From Bacillota bacterium (GTDB lineage: Bacteria; Bacillota; Clostridia; Acetivibrionales; DTU013): DNA of 64,000 nt. The DNA is taken from assembly GCA_023435745.1 (NCBI GenBank), contig JAEZMD010000007.1, forward strand, positions 62,001-126,000. Direction: 5' to 3'. A program made the translations under genes and the position numbers. Below the pieces are notes generated by a model, which searched no databases, was not told the DNA's origin, and saw only the letters and a list, made by a program, of their open reading frames with translations. Position 1 is the stretch's first letter. Each line of letters opens with the position of its first letter. Positions 16,099-25,773 of the stretch are shown piece by piece.

Positions 16099-19000
16099 TT
16101 ACTCCGTAACAGTACTGATACTGATGTCCTTATATCTGCTCATGCCTGTGCCCGCGGGGATCAGTTTACCGATAATCACGTTTTCCTTCAGACCGACCAG
16201 CGGATCCACCTTGCCCTTGATAGCCGCTTCGGTCAGCACTCTTGTGGTTTCCTGGAAGGATGCCGCCGACAGGAACGATTCCGTGGCAAGTGATGCCTTG
16301 GTGATACCGAGCAAGGTACGTTTCCCCGATGCGGGTCTTAACCCTTCGGCAACGACTCTTGCATTCTCCTCTTCGAAATCGAACATATCTACAAGTCCGC
16401 CCGGAAGCATGTTCGTATCGCCCGCATCATCAATCTTGACCTTTCTGAGCATCTGTCTGATGATTACCTCTATATGCTTGTCATTGATATCAACGCCCTG
16501 CAGCCTGTAAACCCTTTGTACTTCCTGCAGCAGATAGGATTGCACACCTTTGATACCCTTGATCTTCAGAATATCGTGAGGATTTACGGAACCTTCGGTG
16601 ATCTCATCGCCTGCTTCCACTTCCTCGCCTTCGGAGACCTTGATCCTTGAACCGTAAGGAATCATGTAAGTACGGGCTTCTCCATCCTGCGTCGTAACAA
16701 TAACCTCTCTCTTCTTCTTTGTATCACTTATCTTCACAGTACCTGCAACTTCCGATATGACCGCAAGACCCTTTGGCTTTCTGGCTTCAAAAAGTTCCTC
16801 TACACGGGGAAGACCCTGCGTGATATCATCACCGGCGACACCGCCTGTATGGAATGTTCTCATCGTAAGCTGCGTACCCGGTTCACCGATAGACTGTGCC
16901 GCGATTATACCGACTGCCTCGCCTACATTGACATCTTCATTGGTGGCGAGGTTTGCTCCATAGCATTTTGCACATACACCATATTCGGAGTGACACGTGA
17001 GCATAGACCTGATCTTGACCTTTTTCAGACCTGCCTGTACAACTCTCTCCGCATCTGCATCCATGATCTTCCTGTCACCCTCTACCAGGATCTCACCGGT
17101 TTCCGGATGGACTATCGGATCAACCGTATATCTGCCTACCAGTCTTTCAGCCAAGCCTTCGATAATTTCACTGCCATCCTTTATATCACTGACCTCGATG
17201 CACTTCTTCGTACCGCAGTCGATTTCTCTTACGATAACATCCTGGCTAACGTCAACCAGACGGCGAGTAAGATAACCTGAGTCGGCAGTTCTCAGAGCGG
17301 TATCCGCGAGACCCTTTCTGGCGCCGTGCGTAGAGATGAAGTACTCAAGTACATTCAATCCTTCACGGAAATTCGCTCTGATTGGAATTTCAAGTGTTCT
17401 GCCCGAGGTATCGGCCATAAGCCCTCTCATACCGGACAACTGCTTAATCTGGCTGATGCTGCCTCTTGCACCTGACTGAGACATCATGAAAATAGGATTG
17501 AATCTGTCCAGAGTAGCCAGAAGAGCCTGTGTAAGATTTTCACCTGTTTCCGTCCATGCCTGTATGACAGAGTTATATCTTTCCTCTTCCGAGATCAGAC
17601 CTCTCTTATACATCTTTGTGATATTGTCAATTTTTGTTTCCGTCTCATCAATATATTTCTTTTTCACATCCGGGATGACCATGTCGGATACGCTTACCGT
17701 GATGGCGCCTTTGGTAGAATACTTAAAGCCGAGAGTCTTCACCTTATCCAGCACAATCGCGGTCTGCGTCGTTCCATGTACCTTGATGCATTTGTCAATA
17801 ATCCTTGCAAGTTCCTTTTTCGTGACCAGTTTTGTGATCTCCAGGTCAAATAGTTTTTCAGGGTCTGACCTGTCCACAAACCCCAGATCCTGTGGGATCG
17901 CTTCGTTAAACAACAGTTTACCGACCGTTGCATTAATGATCTTAGACACGGGCTTACCGTCAATCACTTTATTCAATCTGATGCGAATCGGGGCATGAAG
18001 GCCCAGATATCCATCCTCATATGCCATCACAGCCTCATTGAGGGAACCAAAGGTTTTCCCGCCGCCAGGCTCGCCTTCACGTTCTATTGTCAGGTAATAA
18101 CTGCCCATAACCATGTCCTGTGTGGGAACCGTGATAGGCTTGCCGTCCTTCGGCGCCAGCAGGTTGTTTGCCGACAGCATCAGGAACCTGGCCTCAGCCT
18201 GAGCTTCTGCAGACAGAGGAACGTGCACGGCCATCTGGTCACCGTCGAAGTCGGCGTTATATGCGGTACAGACCAACGGATGAAGCTTCAATGCCTTGCC
18301 TTCGACCAATACCGGTTCAAAGGCCTGAATACCGAGTCTGTGAAGCGTAGGTGCGCGGTTGAGCAATACGGGATGCTCCTTGATGACTTCCTCCAGAACG
18401 TCCCAAACCTCAGTTTTGACGCGTTCCACCATTCTCTTCGCACTTTTGATATTATGAGCAAGACCGTCATTGACAAGCTTCTTCATAACAAAAGGCTTAA
18501 AAAGCTCAAGCGCCATTTCTTTTGGAAGACCGCACTGGAATATCTTCAGCTCCGGACCAACAACAATAACGGAACGGCCTGAATAGTCAACACGTTTACC
18601 AAGCAAATTCTGACGGAAACGTCCCTGTTTACCCTTGAGCATGTCTGACAGGGATTTGAGCGGCCTGTTTCCGGGACCCGTTACCGGTCTTCCTCTTCTG
18701 CCGTTATCAATGAGAGCATCTACAGCCTCCTGCAGCATCCTCTTCTCATTTCTTACAATAATATCAGGTGCGCCAAGATCCAGCAGTCTCTTCAGACGAT
18801 TATTCCTGTTAATAACACGCCTGTAAAGGTCATTCAGGTCTGATGTGGCAAATCTTCCGCCATCGAGCTGTACCATCGGTCTAAGCTCCGGCGGAATGAC
18901 CGGTACAACGTCCATGATCATCCACTCGGGCCTGTTTTGCGAAAGTCTGAATGCTTCAACTACTTCAAGCCTCTTGATGATCCTGACCCTTTTTTGTCCG

Positions 19001-19596
19001 GAAGCATCCTCCAATTCAGCACGCAGTTCTTTTGACTGCTTCTCCAGGTCGATTTCCATCAGTAGTTCCTTGATCGCTTCCGCACCCATGGCTGCCTTAA
19101 ATTTGTAACCGAACTTCTCAATGCTGTCCCTGTATTCCTTCTCGGTGAGTATCTGCTTTTTGGAAAGCGGGGTCTGCTCTGGATCGATTACTACGTAGGA
19201 CGCAAAATAAAGGATCTTCTCCAGCGCTCTCGGGGACATATCCAATATAAGGCCCATCCTGCTGGGAATACCTTTGAAATACCATATGTGCGATACGGGG
19301 GCTGCCAGCTCAATGTGGCCCATCCGCTCTCTTCTGACCTTCGAACGCGTCACCTCGACGCCGCACCGGTCGCAGACGATACCCTTGTATCTGATCCTCT
19401 TATATTTACCGCAGTGACATTCCCAGTCTTTCTGGGGTCCAAAGATCCTCTCGCAGAAAAGACCGTCTCTTTCCGGTTTCAAGGTTCTATAGTTAATTGT
19501 TTCAGGTTTCTTTACCTCGCCCCTTGACCATTCTCTGATTTTCTCAGGGGAAGCCAAACCAATTTTTATAGCATCAAAATTGTTCATTTCAAACAT
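16099..19596 (-). CDS. rpoC: RNA polymerase subunit beta'
   Basis: The 1165-residue protein has the N-terminal zinc site CHCGKYKRIRYKGIVCDRCG (about 60-79). The catalytic Mg site NADFDGDQMAVHVP is near 450. A second zinc cluster ends in CHSEYGVCAKC, and the trigger-loop region MRTFHTGGVAG is present. It is the catalytic subunit with RpoB. The ATG at 19596 has GGGAG eight bases upstream and lies 15 bases after the rpoB stop, so the two genes are co-transcribed. Length is typical for Clostridia. No large lineage insert was noted. Confidence 0.98.
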   Translation of the reverse strand: MFEMNNFDAIKIGLASPEKIREWSRGEVKKPETINYRTLKPERDGLFCERIFGPQKDWECHCGKYKRIRYKGIVCDRCGVEVTRSKVRRERMGHIELAAPVSHIWYFKGIPSRMGLILDMSPRALEKILYFASYVVIDPEQTPLSKKQILTEKEYRDSIEKFGYKFKAAMGAEAIKELLMEIDLEKQSKELRAELEDASGQKRVRIIKRLEVVEAFRLSQNRPEWMIMDVVPVIPPELRPMVQLDGGRFATSDLNDLYRRVINRNNRLKRLLDLGAPDIIVRNEKRMLQEAVDALIDNGRRGRPVTGPGNRPLKSLSDMLKGKQGRFRQNLLGKRVDYSGRSVIVVGPELKIFQCGLPKEMALELFKPFVMKKLVNDGLAHNIKSAKRMVERVKTEVWDVLEEVIKEHPVLLNRAPTLHRLGIQAFEPVLVEGKALKLHPLVCTAYNADFDGDQMAVHVPLSAEAQAEARFLMLSANNLLAPKDGKPITVPTQDMVMGSYYLTIEREGEPGGGKTFGSLNEAVMAYEDGYLGLHAPIRIRLNKVIDGKPVSKIINATVGKLLFNEAIPQDLGFVDRSDPEKLFDLEITKLVTKKELARIIDKCIKVHGTTQTAIVLDKVKTLGFKYSTKGAITVSVSDMVIPDVKKKYIDETETKIDNITKMYKRGLISEEERYNSVIQAWTETGENLTQALLATLDRFNPIFMMSQSGARGSISQIKQLSGMRGLMADTSGRTLEIPIRANFREGLNVLEYFISTHGARKGLADTALRTADSGYLTRRLVDVSQDVIVREIDCGTKKCIEVSDIKDGSEIIEGLAERLVGRYTVDPIVHPETGEILVEGDRKIMDADAERVVQAGLKKVKIRSMLTCHSEYGVCAKCYGANLATNEDVNVGEAVGIIAAQSIGEPGTQLTMRTFHTGGVAGDDITQGLPRVEELFEARKPKGLAVISEVAGTVKISDTKKKREVIVTTQDGEARTYMIPYGSRIKVSEGEEVEAGDEITEGSVNPHDILKIKGIKGVQSYLLQEVQRVYRLQGVDINDKHIEVIIRQMLRKVKIDDAGDTNMLPGGLVDMFDFEEENARVVAEGLRPASGKRTLLGITKASLATESFLSAASFQETTRVLTEAAIKGKVDPLVGLKENVIIGKLIPAGTGMSRYKDISISTVTE

Positions 19597-19611
19597 GGTC
19601 CCATCTCCCTT

Positions 19612-22600
19612 CTAAAAATCTTCCTCATCCAGGTTGTCGCTAAAATCTTCACCTTCAGAGAACAGGTCATCTCCAAGCGTGTCACCTATATCCTCCGTGG
19701 AGCCGACGATCTCACCGAGGTCAAATTCTTCAATATCTACATCATCATCTATCAGATCCTCGCCGATTTCCTCGAAGTCGGACAGCGGCGCCTCGTCTTC
19801 GCGTCCCTCAATATTTAGGTTGAGTTCTTCAAGATCGTCTTCCGTGGATTCTCTGATAGCAATTTCTTCACGCTCTTCAGAGTACACCTTAACATCAAGT
19901 GCAAGGCTCTGGAGCTCCTTGATGAGTACCTTGAACGATTCGGGAATACCCGGTTCAGGAATATTCTCGCCTTTGACAATGGATTCATAAGTCTTGACCC
20001 TGCCGACCACGTCATCCGACTTGACAGTAAGAATCTCCTGCAATGTATAGGCTGCTCCGTATGCTTCCAGAGCCCAAACCTCCATTTCACCGAATCTCTG
20101 ACCGCCAAACTGCGCTTTGCCGCCGAGAGGCTGCTGTGTAACAAGGGAATACGGGCCCGTTGAACGGGCATGGATTTTGTCGTCAACCAAATGCGCCAGC
20201 TTGAGGAAATACATATATCCTACAGTTACGCGGTTCTCAAACGGTTCTCCCGTTCTGCCGTCGTATAATACAGTCTTCCCGTCCTCGTCCAGCCCGGCCA
20301 TTTTTAACGTATCCACAATATCCGTTTCTGTTGCGCCGTCAAATACAGGCGTTGCAATCTTCCAACCCAGAGCCTTGGCGGCATAGCCAAGATGGACTTC
20401 CAATACCTGTCCGATATTCATACGGGATGGAACACCCAACGGATTCAATACAATCTCAAGAGGAGTTCCGTCCGGCAGGAATGGCATATCTTCTTCAGGG
20501 AGTACTCTTGATATAACACCCTTGTTACCGTGTCTTCCTGCCATTTTATCCCCAACGGAAATCTTTCTCTTCTGAGCAATATAGCATCTTACAAGCTGGT
20601 TAACTCCCGGGGGCAGCTCATCGCCATTCTCCCTGGTGAACACCTTGACGTCGACAATAATACCGGATTCGCCGTGAGGCACCCTCAGCGAGGTATCTCT
20701 GACTTCTCTGGCCTTTTCGCCGAAGATAGCGCGCAACAGTCTTTCTTCAGCCGTCAGCTCAGTCTCGCCCTTGGGGGTAACCTTGCCGACCAGGATATCT
20801 CCTGCTCTGACCTCTGCGCCGATTCTAATAATACCTCTGTCATCAAGATCCTTCAGTGAATCCTCACTTACATTTGGAATATCCCGTGTAATCTCCTCAG
20901 GCCCAAGTTTAGTATCTCTTGATTCAGATTCATATTCTTCAATGTGTATTGATGTATAAACATCCTCCTTGACGAGCTTTTCGCTGATCAGGAGAGCATC
21001 CTCGTAATTATAGCCTTCCCATGTCATAAACCCGATTAGTACATTTTTCCCTAGTGCAATCTCTCCATTATCGGTGGATGGGCCATCGGCAATTACGTCG
21101 CCCTCTTCAAGCACATCACCCTTCCTGACAATAGGTCTCTGGTTGGTACAAGTGCCCTGGTTGGATCTGATATATTTCAGAAGCTTATATACATCCTTCT
21201 TGCCTTTCTTTGTGCTGATCGTAATCTCATTTGCGGAAACTTTTTCAACTGTGCCTGCATTCCGGGCAAGCACAACCGTACCGGAATCCTTTGCCGCCTT
21301 GTATTCTATGCCTGTTCCGATGATAGGAGACTGCGGCTTGATCAGCGGCACAGCCTGACGCTGCATGTTTGAACCCATCAGCGCACGGTTCGCATCATCA
21401 TTTTCCAGGAATGGAATCATAGCTGTTGCAACGGATACAAGCTGTTTTGGCGATACATCCATATAGTCAACATGGTTGCTCTCGACCTCAAGGATATCAT
21501 CCCTGAATCTGCAAAGCACCTTTTTGTCCTTGAACCTGCCCTCGTCATCCAGCGGTTCATTTGCCTGTGCAACAACATATTTATCCTCTTCATCCGCAGT
21601 AAGGTATTCAATATCATTTGATACCACGCCCCTGGCCTTATCTATCTTCCTGTAAGGAGCCTCGATAAACCCGTATTCATTGATGCGCGCAAATGTACTC
21701 AAAGAACCTATCAGACCGATGTTGGGGCCTTCAGGAGTTTCAATCGGGCACATACGGCCATAATGGGAATGGTGAACGTCACGGACTTCAAATCCGGCTC
21801 TTTCCCTGCTAAGACCTCCAGGTCCCAATGCACTGAGCCTTCTTTTGTGAGTGAGCTCCGCCAGAGGGTTTGTCTGATCCATAAACTGGGACAGCTGGCT
21901 GCTTCCGAAGAATTCCTTGATAGCTGCCGCGACCGGTCTGATATTGATCAGCGCCTGAGGCGTTACGATGTCAATGTCCTGAATGGTCATTCTTTCTCTG
22001 ACCACCCTTTCCATCCTTGCCAGTCCGATCCTGAACTGGTTCTGCAGAAGTTCACCGACACAGCGCAGTCTTCTGTTCCCCAGATGGTCTATATCGTCAT
22101 CCGAACCAATGCCGTAGTCAATATGGATCAGGTAGTTGATGGAGGAAATAATATCCTCGACTGTAATATATTTCGGAACCAATGAATCAACATTGTCAAT
22201 AATCGCCTTTTTCAGATCCGCTTCAGACTGATTCTCCTCCATAAGCTTCTTCAGAACTGACAGCCTGACTTTTTCGGTTATGCCGATGTCGGATGTATCA
22301 ATACCTAAAAAAGTCTTGATATCGACAGTTCCATTACCTATAACTCTGATTTTTTTACCCTCGACATTCAGATAAACGGAATTAATGCCTGCGTCCTGGA
22401 TAGAAGCAGCCTTATCCCTGTCTATTATCTCATCCTCACCAACCAGGATTTCACCGGTCTGCGGATGAATAATCCTTTCACCGGACTTCTGTCCGCTGAT
22501 TCTTGAGGCAATGGAAAGCTTCTTATTGAACTTGAATCTTCCGAACTTGGCCAGGTCATACCTCTTTGGGTCGAAGAAAAGACTGTTCAGCAATGATGTC

Positions 22601-23352
22601 GCGCTGTCAACAGTCGGCGGTTCACCCGGCCTGAGTCTTTTATATATTTCAATGAGTCCTTCGTCCGTGGTTTTTGCATTGTCCTTTTGGATCGTCGCAA
22701 GGATCCTTTCATCATCACCGAGTAATTCTGTGATTTGAAGATCCGTACCATATCCGAGAGCACGCAGCAAAACTGTAATGGGCAGCTTCCTGGTCCTGTC
22801 AATCCTGACGGACATCACATCGCTGGAATCCGTCTCATATTCGAGCCAGGCGCCACGATTTGGTATAACTGTTGCGGAATAAAGATTTTTACCGGTTCTG
22901 TCCAATTTTTTGGCAAAGTAGATACCGGGTGATCTAACAAGCTGACTTACAATTACTCTTTCTGCGCCATTGATCACAAAAGTACCGTTGCTTGTCATAA
23001 GGGGGAAGTCTCCCATGAAGATTTCCTGTTCCTTCACCTCGCCGGTTTCCTTGTTAATCAGACGCACCTTGACTTTAAGCGGAGCAGAGTATGTAGTATC
23101 CCTTTCCTTGCATTCCTCGACACTGTACTTTGGGTTATCATCCTCCAGCTTATAATCCGGAAATTCAAGTATCAGGTTGCCGGTATAATCCTGTATCGGC
23201 GACACGTCCCTGAATACTTCCCGAAGGCCTTCTTCCAGAAACCACCTGTAAGAGTTCTTCTGCACCTCAATCAGATTGGGCATTTCCAGTACTTCGTTGA
23301 TTCTGGAATAGCTCATCCTTGTATTCCGGCCTAGTTGTACGGGATGTACCAT
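19612..23352 (-). CDS. rpoB: RNA polymerase subunit beta
   Basis: The 1246-residue protein contains the rifampicin region GSSQLSQFMDQTNPLAEL followed by THKRRLSALGPGG. The Asp, His and Ser positions most often mutated in resistance are in their sensitive form. NKGVISRVLPEEDMP and GGKAQFGGQRFGEMEVWALE are also present. The C-terminus is a long acidic tail (DLIDDDVDIEEFDLGEIV), longer than in E. coli. The ATG at 23352 follows GAGGTG. It is preceded by its own promoter and a structured leader of about 280 bases, and a terminator separates it from rplL, so its expression can be set apart from the ribosomal proteins. Confidence 0.98.
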   Translation of the reverse strand: MVHPVQLGRNTRMSYSRINEVLEMPNLIEVQKNSYRWFLEEGLREVFRDVSPIQDYTGNLILEFPDYKLEDDNPKYSVEECKERDTTYSAPLKVKVRLINKETGEVKEQEIFMGDFPLMTSNGTFVINGAERVIVSQLVRSPGIYFAKKLDRTGKNLYSATVIPNRGAWLEYETDSSDVMSVRIDRTRKLPITVLLRALGYGTDLQITELLGDDERILATIQKDNAKTTDEGLIEIYKRLRPGEPPTVDSATSLLNSLFFDPKRYDLAKFGRFKFNKKLSIASRISGQKSGERIIHPQTGEILVGEDEIIDRDKAASIQDAGINSVYLNVEGKKIRVIGNGTVDIKTFLGIDTSDIGITEKVRLSVLKKLMEENQSEADLKKAIIDNVDSLVPKYITVEDIISSINYLIHIDYGIGSDDDIDHLGNRRLRCVGELLQNQFRIGLARMERVVRERMTIQDIDIVTPQALINIRPVAAAIKEFFGSSQLSQFMDQTNPLAELTHKRRLSALGPGGLSRERAGFEVRDVHHSHYGRMCPIETPEGPNIGLIGSLSTFARINEYGFIEAPYRKIDKARGVVSNDIEYLTADEEDKYVVAQANEPLDDEGRFKDKKVLCRFRDDILEVESNHVDYMDVSPKQLVSVATAMIPFLENDDANRALMGSNMQRQAVPLIKPQSPIIGTGIEYKAAKDSGTVVLARNAGTVEKVSANEITISTKKGKKDVYKLLKYIRSNQGTCTNQRPIVRKGDVLEEGDVIADGPSTDNGEIALGKNVLIGFMTWEGYNYEDALLISEKLVKEDVYTSIHIEEYESESRDTKLGPEEITRDIPNVSEDSLKDLDDRGIIRIGAEVRAGDILVGKVTPKGETELTAEERLLRAIFGEKAREVRDTSLRVPHGESGIIVDVKVFTRENGDELPPGVNQLVRCYIAQKRKISVGDKMAGRHGNKGVISRVLPEEDMPFLPDGTPLEIVLNPLGVPSRMNIGQVLEVHLGYAAKALGWKIATPVFDGATETDIVDTLKMAGLDEDGKTVLYDGRTGEPFENRVTVGYMYFLKLAHLVDDKIHARSTGPYSLVTQQPLGGKAQFGGQRFGEMEVWALEAYGAAYTLQEILTVKSDDVVGRVKTYESIVKGENIPEPGIPESFKVLIKELQSLALDVKVYSEEREEIAIRESTEDDLEELNLNIEGREDEAPLSDFEEIGEDLIDDDVDIEEFDLGEIVGSTEDIGDTLGDDLFSEGEDFSDNLDEEDF

Positions 23353-23629
23353 TAAAAATCACCTCATAAATTATGACTTGTAGTAGATCATGAAAGGATT
23401 GCATACGTGCAATCTAATCGGATCACCGGCAGTATTACACCGGTGTATATTTAAAGCTTTTAGTAGTATTATTAAAAGCTTTTGGGGCTGATCCAATCCG
23501 GCAGTTCCATTCATGAAATTGCCTAAACAACCATTAATTATTAACAGTTCTTGTCTGTTTTATTCTCCTATGTTATAATGTAAATAAGGCTGTTTTATGA
23601 AAAAAAGGCTTATTTCAATTATAACGCAG
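23353..23629 (-). promoter_or_regulatory. structured 5' leader of rpoB (candidate cis-regulatory RNA)
   Basis: Reading the minus strand, a long-range stem pairs 23489-23498 with 23416-23425 (GATUGGAUCA with UGAUCCGAUU, one G-U). It encloses two hairpins: AAAGCTTTTA/TAAAAGCTTT (23453-23462 with 23473-23482) and CACCGG/CCGGTG (23424-23429 with 23440-23445). The result is a three-way junction. A further hairpin, ATTGCA/TGCAAT (23398-23413), follows before the rpoB ribosome site. No Rfam family is recognised by eye, and no U-tract follows the stems, so it is not an obvious attenuator. No gene is present between 23353 and 23764. Confidence 0.55.
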
Positions 23630-23635
23630 TTTATA

Positions 23636-23664
23636 ATTCTAACATACCGTTGTCAACTTGTCAA
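23636..23664 (-). promoter_or_regulatory. sigma-A promoter of rpoBC
   Basis: Minus-strand TTGACA (23659-23664) and TAGAAT (23636-23641) are exactly 17 bases apart. A second TTGACA (23651-23656), offset by eight bases, could pair with TAAACT 17 bases further on, giving an overlapping promoter. The predicted start near 23629 leaves a long untranslated leader before rpoB. Confidence 0.82.
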
Positions 23665-23710
23665 CGTTTTTTTTGCACAAAAAAATGCTCCATAACGCTC
23701 CAAAAAACGT

Positions 23711-23748
23711 AAAAAAGTGCTCCGGCTTAATAACACCGGAGCACTTTT
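23711..23748 (-). terminator. terminator/attenuator between rplL and rpoB
   Basis: A 13-bp stem, AAAAGTGCTCCGG / CCGGAGCACTTTT (23713-23725 with 23736-23748), has a 10-base loop. On the minus strand it is followed by TTTTTTACGTTTTTT. It lies 17 bases past the rplL stop and should end most ribosomal-protein transcripts before rpoB. Confidence 0.9.
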
Positions 23749-23764
23749 ATTTATCTGGCTTTAA

Positions 23765-24151
23765 TTACTTGATTTCTACAGCAGCGCCTACTTCTTTGAA
23801 CTTTGCTTCCATTGCAGCCGCTTCTTCCTTTGAAACGTTTTCTTTAACAGGCTTCGGAGCTCCGTCTACGAGGTCCTTTGCTTCCTTGAGGCCAAGTCCG
23901 GTGATCTCTCTGACTACCTTGATAACCTTGATCTTCTCAGCGCCTACATCTTTGAGTATTACTGTGAACTCAGTCTTCTCTTCGTCTGCCGGAGCTGCCG
24001 CCGCGCCTGCAGCAGGAGCTGCTGCAACTGCCATGGGAGCTGCCGCGGATACGCCGAATTCTTCTTCAAGAGCCTTTACGAGCTCGGACAGTTCCAATAC
24101 TGTCAATGCCTTTACATCTTCAATCAACTTTAAAACTTTATCGCTTGCCAT
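23765..24151 (-). CDS. rplL: 50S ribosomal protein L7/L12
   Basis: The 128-residue protein has an N-terminal dimerisation helix (VLKLIEDVKALTVLELSELV). An Ala/Pro-rich hinge lies near residues 37-58, and the C-terminal factor-binding domain has VIKVVREITGLGLKEAKDLV. L7/L12 forms the ribosomal stalk that recruits translation GTPases. It follows rplJ by 48 bases and is controlled with it by the L10 leader. The ATG has GGAGGG upstream. Confidence 0.98.
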   Translation of the reverse strand: MASDKVLKLIEDVKALTVLELSELVKALEEEFGVSAAAPMAVAAAPAAGAAAAPADEEKTEFTVILKDVGAEKIKVIKVVREITGLGLKEAKDLVDGAPKPVKENVSKEEAAAMEAKFKEVGAAVEIK

Positions 24152-24199
24152 TTTAAAAACCCTCCATAATTTTTTAATTAAATATTTTAATTGATAATA

Positions 24200-24733
24200 C
24201 TAAGCATTCGCTTTCTGTTCCGCTATCGCGTTCAATGCGACGACCAGACCTCTGATGTTTCCATTGAGAACATTGACAAATCCGGATATCGGTGCATTGA
24301 GTCCGCCAAGCACTCTGGCGATCAGTACTTCTCTTGACGGCAGTTCGGCCAAAGCCTTCACGCCGTTTACGTCAATTACCCTGCCCTCTACGACGCCAAC
24401 CTTGAGCTCCAGCTTATCATATTTCTTTGCGTACTCGTTCAATATTTTAGCAGGCGCTACAGGGTCACTGTCGCTTGATGCCATCGCTGTCGGGCCGTTC
24501 AAATAGGTATCAAGTCCTTCAAGACCATTTTCATTGGCTGCAAATCTGGTAAGCGTGTTCTTTACAACCTTGTAATCAACACCAGCTTTCCTCAGCGCGC
24601 TTCTGAGTTCTGTGTCCTGTTCTACGGTCAAACCTCTGTAATCGGCAAAAACCATTGCTTTTGCAGCTTTCATTTTACTGCTGATTACATCGACAACTTC
24701 ACGTTTCTGTTTCAGAGTATTTTCCTTAGGCAA
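24200..24733 (-). CDS. rplJ: 50S ribosomal protein L10 (UUG start)
   Basis: The protein reads (M)PKENTLKQKREVVDVI, with FADYRGLTVEQDTELR and VDYKVVKNTLTRFA, as expected for L10, which anchors the L7/L12 stalk. I choose TTG at 24733, eight bases after GGGAGG. The in-frame GTG at 24742 overlaps the ribosome site. The product is 177 residues. An L10 leader RNA lies upstream (24822-24952), through which the L10-L12 complex represses its own synthesis. Confidence 0.97.
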   Translation of the reverse strand: MPKENTLKQKREVVDVISSKMKAAKAMVFADYRGLTVEQDTELRSALRKAGVDYKVVKNTLTRFAANENGLEGLDTYLNGPTAMASSDSDPVAPAKILNEYAKKYDKLELKVGVVEGRVIDVNGVKALAELPSREVLIARVLGGLNAPISGFVNVLNGNIRGLVVALNAIAEQKANA

Positions 24734-24821
24734 ATTTTTCACCTCCCATAATCAAAATCTCGGGAGCATCGAGCCCCACTCGATTTTAGTCAGATTCCGC
24801 TATTGCGGAATGACTATAACT

Positions 24822-24952
24822 AAAATCCCTTGTATATCAACACACGGCAGACATACAAGGGATACGATCCTGTTTTAAATCGTTCTTACCTCGGCAGGTC
24901 GGTTTTCACCGGTTATGCATGAAGCACCTGCTGTCTGCGGTATGTGACATAT
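24822..24952 (-). promoter_or_regulatory. ribosomal protein L10 leader RNA
   Basis: The transcript contains CCGCAGACAGCAGGUGC pairing with GACCUGCCGAGGU, and a long stem AUCCCUUGUAU / AUACAAGGGAU around UGUCUGCCGUGUG. These are the hallmark pieces of the L10 leader. Two more hairpins follow towards rplJ (around 24782-24826 and 24766-24785). The L10(L12)4 complex binds such leaders to repress rplJL. The region 24743-25034 has no gene. Confidence 0.85.
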
Positions 24953-25034
24953 TCAATTGCGCTCATCGCATTATAAGTGCGACCAAAAAACATATTACAA
25001 CAATAATCCCGGTTTGTAAAGCAAATCTTTCATA

Positions 25035-25730
25035 TTACTCAGTAACTTTAAGAGGGTTAACCTTGATGCCGGGGCCCATCGTCGATGAGACAACTACGCT
25101 CCTAAGATATTGACCCTTTGCTGCTACCGGCTTTGCTTTCACAATGGCATCCATGAGTGTGCGGAAGTTATCCTGCAGCTTTTCGAGATCAAAGGATGCT
25201 TTTCCGATAGGGCAGTGGATAATGTTCGTTTTATCCAACCTGTACTCTATTTTACCGGCTTTAATGTCGGCTATCGCCTTTGCCACATCCATGGTGACCG
25301 TTCCGGCTTTCGGGTTAGGCATAAGACCTTTGGGGCCAAGCACCTTACCAAGTCTGCCGACTACGCCCATCATATCCGGTGTTGCTACAACCACATCAAA
25401 TTCAAACCAGTTTTCATTTTGTATCTTTGCTACAAGATCCTCTGCGCCAACATAATCTGCTCCGCCCTGTTCCGCTTCCTTTGCCCTGTCGCCCTTGGCA
25501 AAAACAAGTACTCTGACCGTTTTGCCGGTACCGTGCGGTAAAACTACGGCGCCTCTAACCTGCTGATCAGCATGTCTTGAGTCAACTCCAAGCTTGATAT
25601 GCGCTTCAACGGTTTCGTCAAACTTTGCCTTTGCAGTCTTCTTCGCAAGATCCAATGCCTGTGACGGGTCATATAATGTAGCTTTTTCAACAAGCTTGAC
25701 GCTTTCGAGATATTTTTTTCCTCTCTTCAT
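25035..25730 (-). CDS. rplA: 50S ribosomal protein L1
   Basis: The 231-residue protein is full length. It starts MKRGKKYLESVKLVEK, with the conserved LGPKGLMPNPKAGTVT loop near 130-145 and a final STMGPGIKV. L1 forms the mobile L1 stalk that handles E-site tRNA. The ATG has GAGAGGATAAT upstream. It lies 43 bases or so after rplK and before the L10 leader. Confidence 0.98.
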   Translation of the reverse strand: MKRGKKYLESVKLVEKATLYDPSQALDLAKKTAKAKFDETVEAHIKLGVDSRHADQQVRGAVVLPHGTGKTVRVLVFAKGDRAKEAEQGGADYVGAEDLVAKIQNENWFEFDVVVATPDMMGVVGRLGKVLGPKGLMPNPKAGTVTMDVAKAIADIKAGKIEYRLDKTNIIHCPIGKASFDLEKLQDNFRTLMDAIVKAKPVAAKGQYLRSVVVSSTMGPGIKVNPLKVTE

Positions 25731-25773
25731 TATTATCCTCTCCTTTACGGCTATTTCGAAATACGAAATTTAC

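Noticed and set aside
23658..24194. Plus-strand open frame of 178 codons over rplL
   Set aside because: It is the antisense of rplL; its Ala/Ser-rich stretch mirrors the hinge of L7/L12.
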